Assembly: GCA_016650435.1 (NCBI GenBank)
Contig: JAENVT010000057.1
Span: 1 to 7,101 of the forward strand
Direction of reading: 5' to 3'
Origin: Ilumatobacteraceae bacterium
GTDB lineage: Bacteria; Actinomycetota; Acidimicrobiia; Acidimicrobiales; Ilumatobacteraceae
DNA: 7,101 bases
Below are positions 1 to 5,957 of this stretch, one piece after another. How positions within the stretch are numbered: position 1 is the first letter of the stretch; the number at the start of each line of letters is the position of its first letter. The notes under the pieces are model-generated. The model had not been told where the DNA came from, searched no databases, and was given only the letters and a program-made list of their open reading frames with translations. Both the position numbers and the translations under genes were made by a program.

Positions 1-96
1 CAACCGTTGACCGGAGTACCCATCGCGACACTCGCCGCACGTGCAGGCATCGCGGAGCCACAGCGAAGGCACGTCGATATCGCCGATCACAGGTGA
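1..96 (+). CDS. Possible C-terminal end of an upstream gene (partial)
   Basis: Reading frame 1 is open from the window edge to a TGA at 94-96 and gives about 31 residues, beginning QPLTGVPIATLAARAGI and ending in a polar, basic stretch. The codon third positions are fairly GC-rich and the middle is hydrophobic, which fits real coding sequence, but the piece is too short to assign to a family. Another plus frame is also open here. On the minus strand a short frame with an ATG at 50 runs off the left edge, so a divergent gene is an alternative. The stop lies 58 bases before the lipoprotein start. Confidence 0.25.
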   Translation, partial: QPLTGVPIATLAARAGIAEPQRRHVDIADHR

Positions 97-140
97 ACCT
101 TACTGGTGCACACCCGCACGTTTCGGTCCCTGATCGGTCG

Positions 141-145
141 GGAAG
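141..145 (+). promoter_or_regulatory. Ribosome binding site of the lipoprotein gene
   Basis: GGAAG sits 9 bases before the ATG at 155. It supports that start, which also gives a complete lipoprotein signal peptide. Confidence 0.6.
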
Positions 146-154
146 AGTGACGGC

Positions 155-586
155 ATGAAGATACGAATCGCCCACGGGGTCATGGTCGCCGCGGCCTTGA
201 CGATTGCCGGCTGCAACTCCGACGACCGAGCATCCATTGCGACCGACCTGCAGACTGCAGCCAGCGACGTTGCCAACGCTGCAGGCGACGTTGCCAACAA
301 CGCCGCCGAAGCGCTCGCCCGCAACATCGCCACCCAGCAGGGAGAAGAGCAGTTCAAGAACGCCGGCCAAGAGCTCGACGGCCCGCTCACCTGTACGGCG
401 AAGGTGCAAGATGGCGTCGCCAAGATCGACATCGACTGCACCGGCAAGACCAAGGCCGGAGGTGCCGCCACGCTGACGGGCTCGACCACCGAGATCCCTG
501 GCGTATCGGTCGTGTCGCTCGACGGACAGTTCACCGGCTCGGTCGACGGTACAAGCGTCTTCACCACGCAACGTCTCGGCGGTTGA
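155..586 (+). CDS. Small secreted lipoprotein with heptad repeat and cysteine pair
   Basis: The 143-residue protein begins with a short signal peptide: Lys2 and Arg4, a hydrophobic core at about 8-18, and a lipobox ending I-A-G-C with the modifiable cysteine at position 20. It should therefore be exported and anchored by lipid to the outer face of the membrane. Residues about 26-66 form an alanine-rich helical stretch with a seven-residue repeat (DVANAAG, then DVANNAA), which suggests an amphipathic helix or short coiled coil. From about 77 a polar, probably beta-rich domain carries Cys80 and Cys95, well placed for a disulfide. I do not recognise a named family; function unknown. It resembles in layout the small lipoproteins with a C-terminal DUF4333-like domain in actinobacteria, but that is only a general similarity. 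It is likely a single-gene unit, as the next gene starts about 100 bases on. Confidence 0.85.
   Translation: MKIRIAHGVMVAAALTIAGCNSDDRASIATDLQTAASDVANAAGDVANNAAEALARNIATQQGEEQFKNAGQELDGPLTCTAKVQDGVAKIDIDCTGKTKAGGAATLTGSTTEIPGVSVVSLDGQFTGSVDGTSVFTTQRLGG
264..298 (+). repeat. Direct repeat, 14 bases, encoding two heptads
   Basis: The 14-base unit GCGACGTTGCCAAC occurs exactly at 264-277 and again at 285-298. The period is 21 bases, equal to seven codons, and both copies are in frame inside the lipoprotein gene, encoding the DVAN of successive heptads. Near-identity at the DNA level suggests a recent tandem duplication of one heptad. Confidence 0.7.
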
Positions 587-679
587 CCGACGTCACACCG
601 CGCCGGCTTTAGCCGAGGTGCAACTGTGCCGAATGTCCTATGAAACAGGCCTTCGCGCGAGATGGCCTCTCGTTAGCCT

Positions 680-683
680 GGAG
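680..683 (+). promoter_or_regulatory. Ribosome binding site deciding the MFS start
   Basis: GGAG lies 7 bases before a GTG at 691. The in-frame ATG at 640 has no purine-rich site before it, so translation most likely begins at 691. Confidence 0.55.
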
Positions 684-690
684 TTCTGTT

Positions 691-1932
691 GTGACCAACC
701 ACCCGTTCGTGCCTCTACGCCACCGAGCGGTGCGGCTTTTGTGGAGCGCAGCCGTCGTCAGCGACATCGGAACCTGGGTCCAACTGATCGTCGTCGGCAG
801 CCTCGTCGCAGCCAACACCGGCTCCGCGGTGCAGACCGGATTGGTGGCGCTGGCCACGTTCGCCCCCCAAAGCATCGCCTCCCCTGTTGGTGGATTGCTG
901 GCTGATCGATTCGATCGGCGCAAGGTCTTCGCCGCTGCGCTGATGGTGCAAGCGCTGGTGACCACCGCTCTTGCGGTGACCCTCGGGGTCGGCGTTCGCG
1001 AGCCAGCGATCCTTATCCTTCTGATCCTCCTGGCAAGCGCCGCCGGTGCAACTGGCGCCCCTTCCTACGCAGCGATGCTTCCCGACCTCGTTCCGCCAGA
1101 GGAACTGATGGCAATGGTCTCGTTGGGTGTTTATTCATGGAACAGCGGCCGCATCATCGGGCCGCTGTTGGGCACCGGTCTGGTGCTGGCCGTCGGGCCG
1201 GCATGGACGATCGGCTTCAACGCAGGTTCATTCGTGGTGTTGGCGGTGGCAGTCGCGCTCGTTCGGCGGTCATTCCGACCCACCCGTGGCGACGGCACGA
1301 TCTTCGAACGGATGGTCGGCGGGTGGCGCACATTGCGTTCCACGCCGGGCTGCTTCCATGGCGTCGCCCTCTTGGTCCTGTACAACCTGACGATCGTTCC
1401 ATTCATCGGTCTCATTCCCATCTACCTGCGCGCCGGCTACGGCGGCGGCACCGGTATGGCCGGAACGGTGGCTTCGGCCCAGGGCGCCGGTGCCATCATC
1501 GGTGGCATCGTCGTGTCGGTGCTCGCTCACCGTCATCCCAGGTCACTCCTGATCGGACGCCTCATCGTCTTGTTGGCGTTCGCACTGGGCTTGTACGCGG
1601 TTGCCCCGAATGCGGCCTGGGTGGTCGCCGCATCGGCACTGCTGGGCGGTGCCGGCGCAGGATTCTTCATCGCCTCATCGGCGATCATCCAGCGAGATGC
1701 ACCGACGGCCAGCCGAGGTCGCGTCATGTCGATCATGCAGGCTGCGATGGGGATCTCGTACGGCATCGGCCTGCTGTTCATCGGTTCGATCGGTGATGCC
1801 ACGAACCTGCACCTCGCCTTCGGCGTCGGTGCGATACTGCTGCTGGTCGGCTTCGGCTTGTTGACCCTGCGTTCACGCCATTGGCGCACCGCAGTCGACG
1901 GAGCGCGCCGGCCCGCCGTCGCGATGGCCTAA
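691..1932 (+). CDS. MFS transporter, EntS/MFS_3-like exporter
   Basis: A 413-residue polytopic protein of the major facilitator superfamily, with about 11-12 hydrophobic segments, in the normal size range for the family. The N-terminal pattern (PLRHRAVRLLW, then SDIGTWVQ) and the loop 2-3 signature GGLLADRFDRRK at residues 67-78 (MFS motif A) are typical of the MFS_3 / enterobactin-exporter (EntS) type group, which are proton-driven exporters of siderophores, drugs or other small molecules. A second-half repeat of the motif region is seen near GRVMSIMQAAMG. The substrate cannot be told from sequence, and no siderophore or antibiotic biosynthesis genes lie nearby. I chose the GTG at 691 because of its GGAG site; starting at the ATG at 640 would add 17 residues that look non-conserved. 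The gene ends only 22 bases from the convergent small gene at 1955, so no separate terminator fits between them. Confidence 0.88.
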   Translation: MTNHPFVPLRHRAVRLLWSAAVVSDIGTWVQLIVVGSLVAANTGSAVQTGLVALATFAPQSIASPVGGLLADRFDRRKVFAAALMVQALVTTALAVTLGVGVREPAILILLILLASAAGATGAPSYAAMLPDLVPPEELMAMVSLGVYSWNSGRIIGPLLGTGLVLAVGPAWTIGFNAGSFVVLAVAVALVRRSFRPTRGDGTIFERMVGGWRTLRSTPGCFHGVALLVLYNLTIVPFIGLIPIYLRAGYGGGTGMAGTVASAQGAGAIIGGIVVSVLAHRHPRSLLIGRLIVLLAFALGLYAVAPNAAWVVAASALLGGAGAGFFIASSAIIQRDAPTASRGRVMSIMQAAMGISYGIGLLFIGSIGDATNLHLAFGVGAILLLVGFGLLTLRSRHWRTAVDGARRPAVAMA

Positions 1933-1954
1933 CGCATCAGCGAGCGATAACGAG

Positions 1955-2197
1955 TCACTTCGCCGACTCGGCCGCGAGCAGTCTCCAGTCGCGGCCCGCG
2001 AGCACCGATGCCAAGACGCTCGCCATGCCGAACGCCACGGTGACCAACCACTCAGCATCACCGCTTCCCTTGTCGGGCTCAAACTCGAACAGTTGCTCGA
2101 TCCACTGCGGATCCAGGATCGTCGCGATGGTGAGTAGGGCGAACACGATGGCCAGAACGACCTCAATGCGCATTCGCAGCCGACGCCGAGATGTCAT
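1955..2197 (-). CDS. Small two-helix membrane protein, unknown function
   Basis: An 80-residue protein with a basic N-terminus (TSRRRLRMR), a first membrane helix at about 11-27, a short loop containing DPQWIEQLFEFEPDKGSGDAEW, and a second helix at about 49-66, ending in a basic/polar tail. By the positive-inside rule both ends face the cytoplasm and the acidic loop faces outside. I recognise the overall pattern (helix, D-P-x-W-I-E, P-D-x-G-S-G-x-x-E-W, helix) from small hypothetical proteins common in actinobacterial genomes; no function is known to me. The start at 2197 is fixed by a strong GGAGG; upstream in-frame ATGs at 2254 and 2242 would add a non-conserved extension across that site. 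It is last in the minus-strand series, 92 bases after the GPP34 gene. Confidence 0.75.
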   Translation of the reverse strand: MTSRRRLRMRIEVVLAIVFALLTIATILDPQWIEQLFEFEPDKGSGDAEWLVTVAFGMASVLASVLAGRDWRLLAAESAK

Positions 2198-2202
2198 TGC
2201 AA

Positions 2203-2207
2203 CCTCC
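2203..2207 (-). promoter_or_regulatory. Strong ribosome binding site of the small membrane gene
   Basis: On the minus strand this reads GGAGG, 5 bases before the ATG at 2197. It decides that start over the upstream ATGs at 2242 and 2254. Confidence 0.7.
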
Positions 2208-2289
2208 ACGGAGTACCGCACGGCCCACGGGGCCCTGCTCATGCCACCATACATGCTCGGTGGAGAAAGCCCGATTCCATATGTCGACG

Positions 2290-2961
2290 TCAGCCGGTAG
2301 CTGCGACGGACCCGGCGACGCTGCCGGCGGCCGCAGAATTGGCATCAGATATCAGGCGGCGAACTGTCTTTGCGATCGATTCGAGCGGCGTTCCATCCAG
2401 GGCAGTGTCGATGCGGTCTCGGGCGTGACGCCGCGTCGAACGGTTCGGAGCGACGACTTCCAGCAGGTGCGAAGGTCCCGTCATCGACAGCAACATGGCG
2501 GTGCGCGGCTCGAGTGCGGATTCACCGGCGGCCGCAACCCGCAACGCGGCAACGGTCGCGTCGCGCACGAAAGGCTGGAGCACGTCGTTGCGCGAGCGCA
2601 CTCCGCGACGCGTCGCCGCCAGCACACCGTCGTCCACCAAGCTCGACACGATCGCGTCCCATGTGCCGAGGTCGAGTTGACGGGAAAGCCCTTTGTCCAT
2701 GTGCGACAGAACTGCTTTGATCTTCGGTCCTCTGTCGATGACGACCGCGTTGGCCGCGGCCAAGACCTTTGTCTTCGGCTCGGCTTTGCCGGTCACGATC
2801 ACCCTGTCTTCCTTGGCGCCGATTTCGACTACGCCATCGAGCAGGAGTTCAGCGACCAGGAGGCCGGCAAGGCACGCGTTCAGCTCGCTTCTCACGCCGA
2901 GAGCGTGATGGCCGGAGGAAGGATCGATGGCCACTAGGGCCAGTTCTTCGGCGAGAATCAT
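2290..2961 (-). CDS. GPP34 (GOLPH3-like) domain protein
   Basis: A 223-residue soluble protein with no signal peptide and no convincing membrane helix. The N-terminus MILAEELALVAIDPSSG, the helix ACLAGLLVAELLLDGVVEI, and the late segment TAMLLSMTGPSHLLEVVAP followed by RSTRRHARDRID match the pattern of the GPP34 family (PF05719). In eukaryotes this family (GOLPH3, Vps74) is a peripheral membrane adaptor that binds phosphatidylinositol-4-phosphate on the Golgi. Many actinobacteria carry members, whose role is unknown. Here a membrane-peripheral or lipid-sensing function is inference only. The last 15 or so residues are low complexity (repeated GSVA) and look disordered. An AAGG site lies 8 bases before the ATG. 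The gene begins 22 bases after the methyltransferase stop, so the two are probably co-transcribed. Confidence 0.8.
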   Translation of the reverse strand: MILAEELALVAIDPSSGHHALGVRSELNACLAGLLVAELLLDGVVEIGAKEDRVIVTGKAEPKTKVLAAANAVVIDRGPKIKAVLSHMDKGLSRQLDLGTWDAIVSSLVDDGVLAATRRGVRSRNDVLQPFVRDATVAALRVAAAGESALEPRTAMLLSMTGPSHLLEVVAPNRSTRRHARDRIDTALDGTPLESIAKTVRRLISDANSAAAGSVAGSVAATG

Positions 2962-2983
2962 TCGGCAAACCTTACCTGTGACT

Positions 2984-3589
2984 TCAGGCCCCGTGCTTTG
3001 GTGGCGTGATGCGAGCGCGTTCGAGTTCGAAGAACACAGCGGTGCACTCGCGCGACAGCCACAGCCCGCCGCCGATCTCGGTGAAGCCGAGCATCAACCG
3101 CTTGCGGTACCAGTCGCCCGTGCGCCAATGAACGTCGAGATCCGTGCTGGACGGGTCGATCACCGTGTCGCGATCGCGAACCGTCGGCGTCTCGAACAGC
3201 AGCAAGCCGCGACAGGCAAGCCCCAACATGGCGATCGCTCTCGCCGCGTCCTTGTCGTGGACGTACTGGATCACGCTCTGGCACACCACCAGGTCGTACC
3301 GCCGTCGTGGCTCCCATACGGCGAGGTCTGCCAATTCGTGTTGGTAGCGACGGCATGCGTATTCGCTCGCGTCAATGCCGTGATACTTCACGGTCGGGTG
3401 GGTTTCGACCAGCCAGTCGCGCCAATACCCCCTACCTGCGCCAACATCGAGGACCGATCGGATCGGGATGCGCCACCACGACGCGAGTGAGATCACCCCT
3501 TCACCCAAGTGGGCGATGTGCCGCAGGTTGTGCACGGGCCGGCGGCCATAGAAGCGCCGGTAGTAACCGGCGTCGAAACGTTGAGCCAT
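2984..3589 (-). CDS. SAM-dependent class I methyltransferase
   Basis: A 201-residue protein with the Rossmann-fold methyltransferase core. Motif I is VLDVGAGRGYW at residues 46-56 (the D-x-G-x-G-x-G loop that binds S-adenosylmethionine), the acidic residue after strand 2 is Asp73 in YHGIDASEYA, and the strand-4 motif is YDLVVCQSVIQYV at 98-110. The N-terminal YYRRFYG and the C-terminal block DLDVHWRTGDWY, GLWLSR and AVFFELERAR belong to a subfamily I recognise from actinobacteria, for which I know no substrate; small molecule, lipid or protein are all possible. The ATG at 3589 was chosen because the conserved YYRRFY region follows at once and the gene then starts 10 bases after the preceding stop. 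A longer form starting at 3697 would overlap the preceding gene by about 100 bases and add an Arg/Ser-rich shadow sequence. Its ribosome site is weak, so coupled translation is likely. Confidence 0.85.
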   Translation of the reverse strand: MAQRFDAGYYRRFYGRRPVHNLRHIAHLGEGVISLASWWRIPIRSVLDVGAGRGYWRDWLVETHPTVKYHGIDASEYACRRYQHELADLAVWEPRRRYDLVVCQSVIQYVHDKDAARAIAMLGLACRGLLLFETPTVRDRDTVIDPSSTDLDVHWRTGDWYRKRLMLGFTEIGGGLWLSRECTAVFFELERARITPPKHGA

Positions 3590-3599
3590 CCGCGCGTGG

Positions 3600-3989
3600 T
3601 CAGTCGTCGTATCGAGCGACCGTCGTGGCGATGAGGAAGGGAACGTCGAGCGCGAACACCACCAACATGCCCGTGACAACCGCCAGCGGCGCGCCACGGG
3701 TGTGATTTCGCACGAACGCGAACTCGATCATCCCGGCAGCGACGATGTAGGCGACCAGGGCCCAGCGACCAACGCGAACGAACGTGTCCCACGAAAAACC
3801 GGCAACCCCGGTGATCATCACAACGCCGGCCAACAACAACACCGCGGCGACAACCAACAAGACGGTGGGCAACGCCAACGGAGGTCGACGCGGTGCATGC
3901 GAGCCCAACCACACGCCGCCGACAACGACCGCGGCGAGCGACAAGGTGACGGTCTCGACCGCTTTCGGAAACTTTTGCCCGGCGCTCAC
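3600..3989 (-). CDS. Four-helix integral membrane protein, unknown function
   Basis: A 129-residue hydrophobic protein with four predicted helices at about 9-28, 39-60, 71-90 and 101-122. Recognisable points are GGVWLGSH at the end of helix 1, VGRWALVAYIVAAGMIEFAFV over helix 3, and a conserved-looking ALDVPFLIATTVARYD at the C-terminus. I do not recognise the family. The GTG at 3989 overlaps the stop of the preceding membrane-protein gene as GTGA, which argues for translational coupling and for a joint job, perhaps as two subunits of one complex. Longer in-frame extensions toward 4205 are the shadow of the preceding gene, rich in His, Arg and Asp. The downstream methyltransferase starts 10 bases after this stop. 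Confidence 0.75.
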   Translation of the reverse strand: MSAGQKFPKAVETVTLSLAAVVVGGVWLGSHAPRRPPLALPTVLLVVAAVLLLAGVVMITGVAGFSWDTFVRVGRWALVAYIVAAGMIEFAFVRNHTRGAPLAVVTGMLVVFALDVPFLIATTVARYDD

Positions 3990-4582
3990 AGCGTGGCCAC
4001 CCGGGTCATGATCACCAGCGTGGCGACCTGCATGATGCCGGTGATCCCCGCGGTGTAGACGAAGCGCTTCATCATCTTCCCAATCACCTCTGGATTGGGA
4101 TTCGGTTTGTTCATCTCCCACAACACCGCGATGTTCGCCGGCTCCAAGACTCCAAGTGCGATGACGGCCATGACACCGACGACGATCATCGAAGCGATCA
4201 GCCAACTGCGCGCATCACTGTTGAGCGTCAAGGTGCCGAGCCGCAACGCGATCTGCAGGCCTGTGGCCAGCGTCATCGTGACGACGGTCGGCATGATGAT
4301 CACCATCTTCGGCATGAATTTGGCAGAGAACTCGGCGCGTGCCGGCGGTGACATGCCACCGATGATCGGGCCGATCGCCAGGCCGACGAACAGATCGATG
4401 CTGGTCCACAGCGCACCACCGGCCACATGGCAGAACATCAGCGGCCAGAACTTGTTCGAGGCAATGGCGTAGATCACGAACCCGATCAACACCGCCACTA
4501 CCGGAAGACCGGCGAGGGGCACGATTGGGATCTTGCGAACCGGCTGGGCCGGTGGCGCGTCGACGGTCGATATGTCTTGCAT
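3986..4582 (-). CDS. Polytopic membrane protein, weakly DUF2269/CopD-like
   Basis: A 198-residue protein with a proline-rich cytoplasmic N-terminus (residues 1-20) and five likely helices at about 22-42, 47-75, 92-115, 128-148 and 170-195. Helix 2 carries a buried histidine in FCHVAGGALWTSIDLFVG, with Arg82 and a proline pair in the following loop, and helix 3 starts MPKMVIIMP and ends in ATGLQIALRLG. A membrane histidine followed by G-G-x-L-W and a later A-T-G resembles the DUF2269 / CopD-type superfamily of four-helix membrane proteins, some of which bind heme or act in copper handling. That is a weak impression, not an assignment. The ATG at 4582 follows a strong GGGAGG. The stop overlaps the next gene's GTG by four bases. 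It is the likely first gene of the tight operon 4582-2290. Confidence 0.78.
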   Translation of the reverse strand: MQDISTVDAPPAQPVRKIPIVPLAGLPVVAVLIGFVIYAIASNKFWPLMFCHVAGGALWTSIDLFVGLAIGPIIGGMSPPARAEFSAKFMPKMVIIMPTVVTMTLATGLQIALRLGTLTLNSDARSWLIASMIVVGVMAVIALGVLEPANIAVLWEMNKPNPNPEVIGKMMKRFVYTAGITGIMQVATLVIMTRVATL

Positions 4583-4584
4583 GT

Positions 4585-4590
4585 CCCTCC
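4585..4590 (-). promoter_or_regulatory. Strong ribosome binding site of the membrane-protein operon
   Basis: On the minus strand this reads GGAGGG and ends 2 bases before the ATG at 4582. It is among the strongest sites in the window and supports a fresh translation start rather than coupling to the EAL gene upstream. Confidence 0.55.
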
Positions 4591-4618
4591 CAGGGTCCGG
4601 CGCTCGCCTTCTGTTCTA

Positions 4619-4638
4619 CACCCGCCGTGTCGCGGGTG
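4619..4638. other. Perfect 7-bp inverted repeat between EAL and membrane genes
   Basis: CACCCGC at 4619-4625 and GCGGGTG at 4632-4638 can pair completely around a six-base loop. It lies just after the EAL stop and about 37 bases before the next start on the minus strand. There is no T-run on either side, so it is not a classic intrinsic terminator. It could be an attenuator, an mRNA processing or stability hairpin, an operator, or chance in GC-rich DNA. Confidence 0.35.
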
Positions 4639-4644
4639 GCACCA

Positions 4645-5850
4645 TCAAACGAGTGGGGTGGTTTCGATCTTCGCCTTCGTGCGCGGGTCGACGGGAGTGG
4701 ACCCGTCGGCGGCCAATAGCTGCTCGAACTCGACCGCCGGGACGGGACGGGCGAAGAGATACCCCTGGGCGAGAGAGCATCCGTTGTGCAAGAGCGCGTT
4801 GCGTTGAATCTCGGTCTCAACGCCTTCTGCAATACAAATTGCGCCGACCTGGTGTGCGAGTTGCAGCATCGAGGCGACGATCGCCTCACCGTTTCGGCGT
4901 GTCCCCAGATCGTCGACGAAGCAGCGGTCGATCTTGATGACATCGATGGGCAGCTGTTGCAAGTAGGAGAGAGTCGCGTGGCCGGTCCCGAAGTCGTCGA
5001 TGGCGATCCTGACGCCAATAGATCGAAGTACTTGCAGACGAACGGCGACGCTGTCGATGTCGTCGATCATCGACGATTCGGTGACTTCGAGACACAAGTG
5101 CATGGGATCGAGCTGCGCGGCCGCGAGGCTGTTGCGAACCTGGGTCACAAAATCGGGCTGTTCGAGGTTCTGGGCGGACACGTTGACCGAGATATGGAAT
5201 CCGTCGAGGCCGTAGGTCGTGCGCCATCGAGCAGCGGTCGCCGCAGCTTCTTGAAGTACCCAGTTCGCGATCGAGCCGATTCGCTCGACGTCATGTATGA
5301 AGTCGGCAGGAAGGAGCAGGCCGCGTTCGGGGTGCTGCCAGCGCAGCAGCGCCTCGGCTCCGACGATGTGACCGTCGGCGAGTTCGACGACCGGCTGGAA
5401 GAACAGCATGAACTCACCGTGCGCGAGGGCCCGTCTGATTTCCATCTCGATCCGAACGTCGCGACGGTCCTGCTGAATGGTGGTCGTCCCGCGGCGCATC
5501 ATCGCCGGCAAGGTGGCGCCGATCGCGATGAAGAAGGCGCCGCGCCCGACCCAGTCACTGAGGTTCTGTGCTGTCCCGGCACCCACGTCCGCTGGCATCA
5601 GCGGCCCGGCGAGGATCGCCGACGCGATTGCGGTCGGGATCGCCCCGACGAGCCCGAAGCGGAGACCGGCGAACAGAATCGGCACGTAGAACCAGTGCGG
5701 CGGCACGCTGTGCGCTCCGCCAAGCATGTAGGTAGCCGCAAACCCAATGGCCAACTGAATGATGATCAGTCCAACCGCTACTGCAGTCCGACGTTCCGCG
5801 GTGATACCAAGAAGTCGCGTCGAAACTCGTTCCGACCAACGATCCGGCAT
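4645..5850 (-). CDS. Membrane-anchored EAL-domain c-di-GMP phosphodiesterase
   Basis: A 401-residue protein. Residues about 22-120 are a membrane region of roughly four helices containing [21 protein letters not shown], a Y-x-P-I plus F-G-x-x-G pattern like the membrane sensor parts of some histidine kinases. A short linker leads to a full EAL domain at about 133-385. EAL domains hydrolyse cyclic di-GMP to pGpG using two metal ions. All residues normally needed are visible: Glu166 (EALLRW), Asn223 (VNVS), Glu255 (LEVTES), Asp285-Asp286 (DDFGTG), Lys306 (IKID), Glu342 (AEGVE) and Gln362 (AQGYLF). There is no GGDEF, PAS or HAMP part, so it should be a dedicated phosphodiesterase controlled by its membrane region; the signal is unknown. 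The ATG at 5850 has GGGAAG 6 bases before it. The ATG at 5856 directly abuts that site and is less likely. Confidence 0.92.
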   Translation of the reverse strand: MPDRWSERVSTRLLGITAERRTAVAVGLIIIQLAIGFAATYMLGGAHSVPPHWFYVPILFAGLRFGLVGAIPTAIASAILAGPLMPADVGAGTAQNLSDWVGRGAFFIAIGATLPAMMRRGTTTIQQDRRDVRIEMEIRRALAHGEFMLFFQPVVELADGHIVGAEALLRWQHPERGLLLPADFIHDVERIGSIANWVLQEAAATAARWRTTYGLDGFHISVNVSAQNLEQPDFVTQVRNSLAAAQLDPMHLCLEVTESSMIDDIDSVAVRLQVLRSIGVRIAIDDFGTGHATLSYLQQLPIDVIKIDRCFVDDLGTRRNGEAIVASMLQLAHQVGAICIAEGVETEIQRNALLHNGCSLAQGYLFARPVPAVEFEQLLAADGSTPVDPRTKAKIETTPLV

Positions 5851-5856
5851 CCTCAT

Positions 5857-5862
5857 CTTCCC
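5857..5862 (-). promoter_or_regulatory. Ribosome binding site deciding the EAL start
   Basis: On the minus strand this reads GGGAAG. Its spacing is 6 bases to the ATG at 5850 and zero to the ATG at 5856, which favours 5850. Confidence 0.5.
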
Positions 5863-5945
5863 AACTGAGGTAAGAACCGCGTCCGCGTCTGCCCCTCAAC
5901 TGATGCATCGGCCCCGAACAGCAAACCTTGAACGATGCCCGCACC

Positions 5946-5951
5946 TATAGT
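5946..5951 (+). promoter_or_regulatory. Candidate -10 box for a leaderless transcript
   Basis: TATAGT, close to the TATAAT consensus, stands exactly 6 bases before the GTG at 5958, where transcription would be expected to begin. No ribosome binding site precedes that GTG. A TTGAAC at 5928-5933 looks like a -35 but is only 12 bases away, shorter than the usual 16-18, so any -35 is uncertain. Confidence 0.4.
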
Positions 5952-5957
5952 TCGCCG

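Noticed and set aside
596..620. Hairpin CGGC-TTTA-GCCG with flanking CACC/GGTG after the lipoprotein gene
   Set aside because: The inner stem is only four pairs, the flanks are separated by an uneven bulge and there is no T-run, so I do not call a terminator. Apart from the GGAG site, I see nothing firm in 587-690.
640..690. ATG-initiated N-terminal extension of the MFS gene
   Set aside because: No ribosome site precedes the ATG at 640, while a GGAG precedes the GTG at 691, where the family-like sequence begins.
2222..2234. GGCCC-ACG-GGGCC hairpin after the GPP34 gene as a terminator
   Set aside because: The five-pair stem has no T-run on either strand and such repeats are expected by chance in GC-rich DNA.
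2191..3490. Long plus-strand open frames opposite the GPP34 and methyltransferase genes
   Set aside because: Products are basic and low in hydrophobic cores, with no motifs, while the minus strand encodes clear family signatures throughout.
3590..3697. N-terminal extension of the methyltransferase to 3697
   Set aside because: It would overlap the membrane-protein gene by about 100 bases, and the added residues are an Arg/Ser/Trp-rich shadow.
4786..5868. A 360-codon open frame on the plus strand covering most of the EAL gene
   Set aside because: It is antisense to a gene with all EAL catalytic motifs. Its product is Arg/Asp/Gly-rich with no recognisable domain, as expected for the opposite strand of GC-rich coding DNA.
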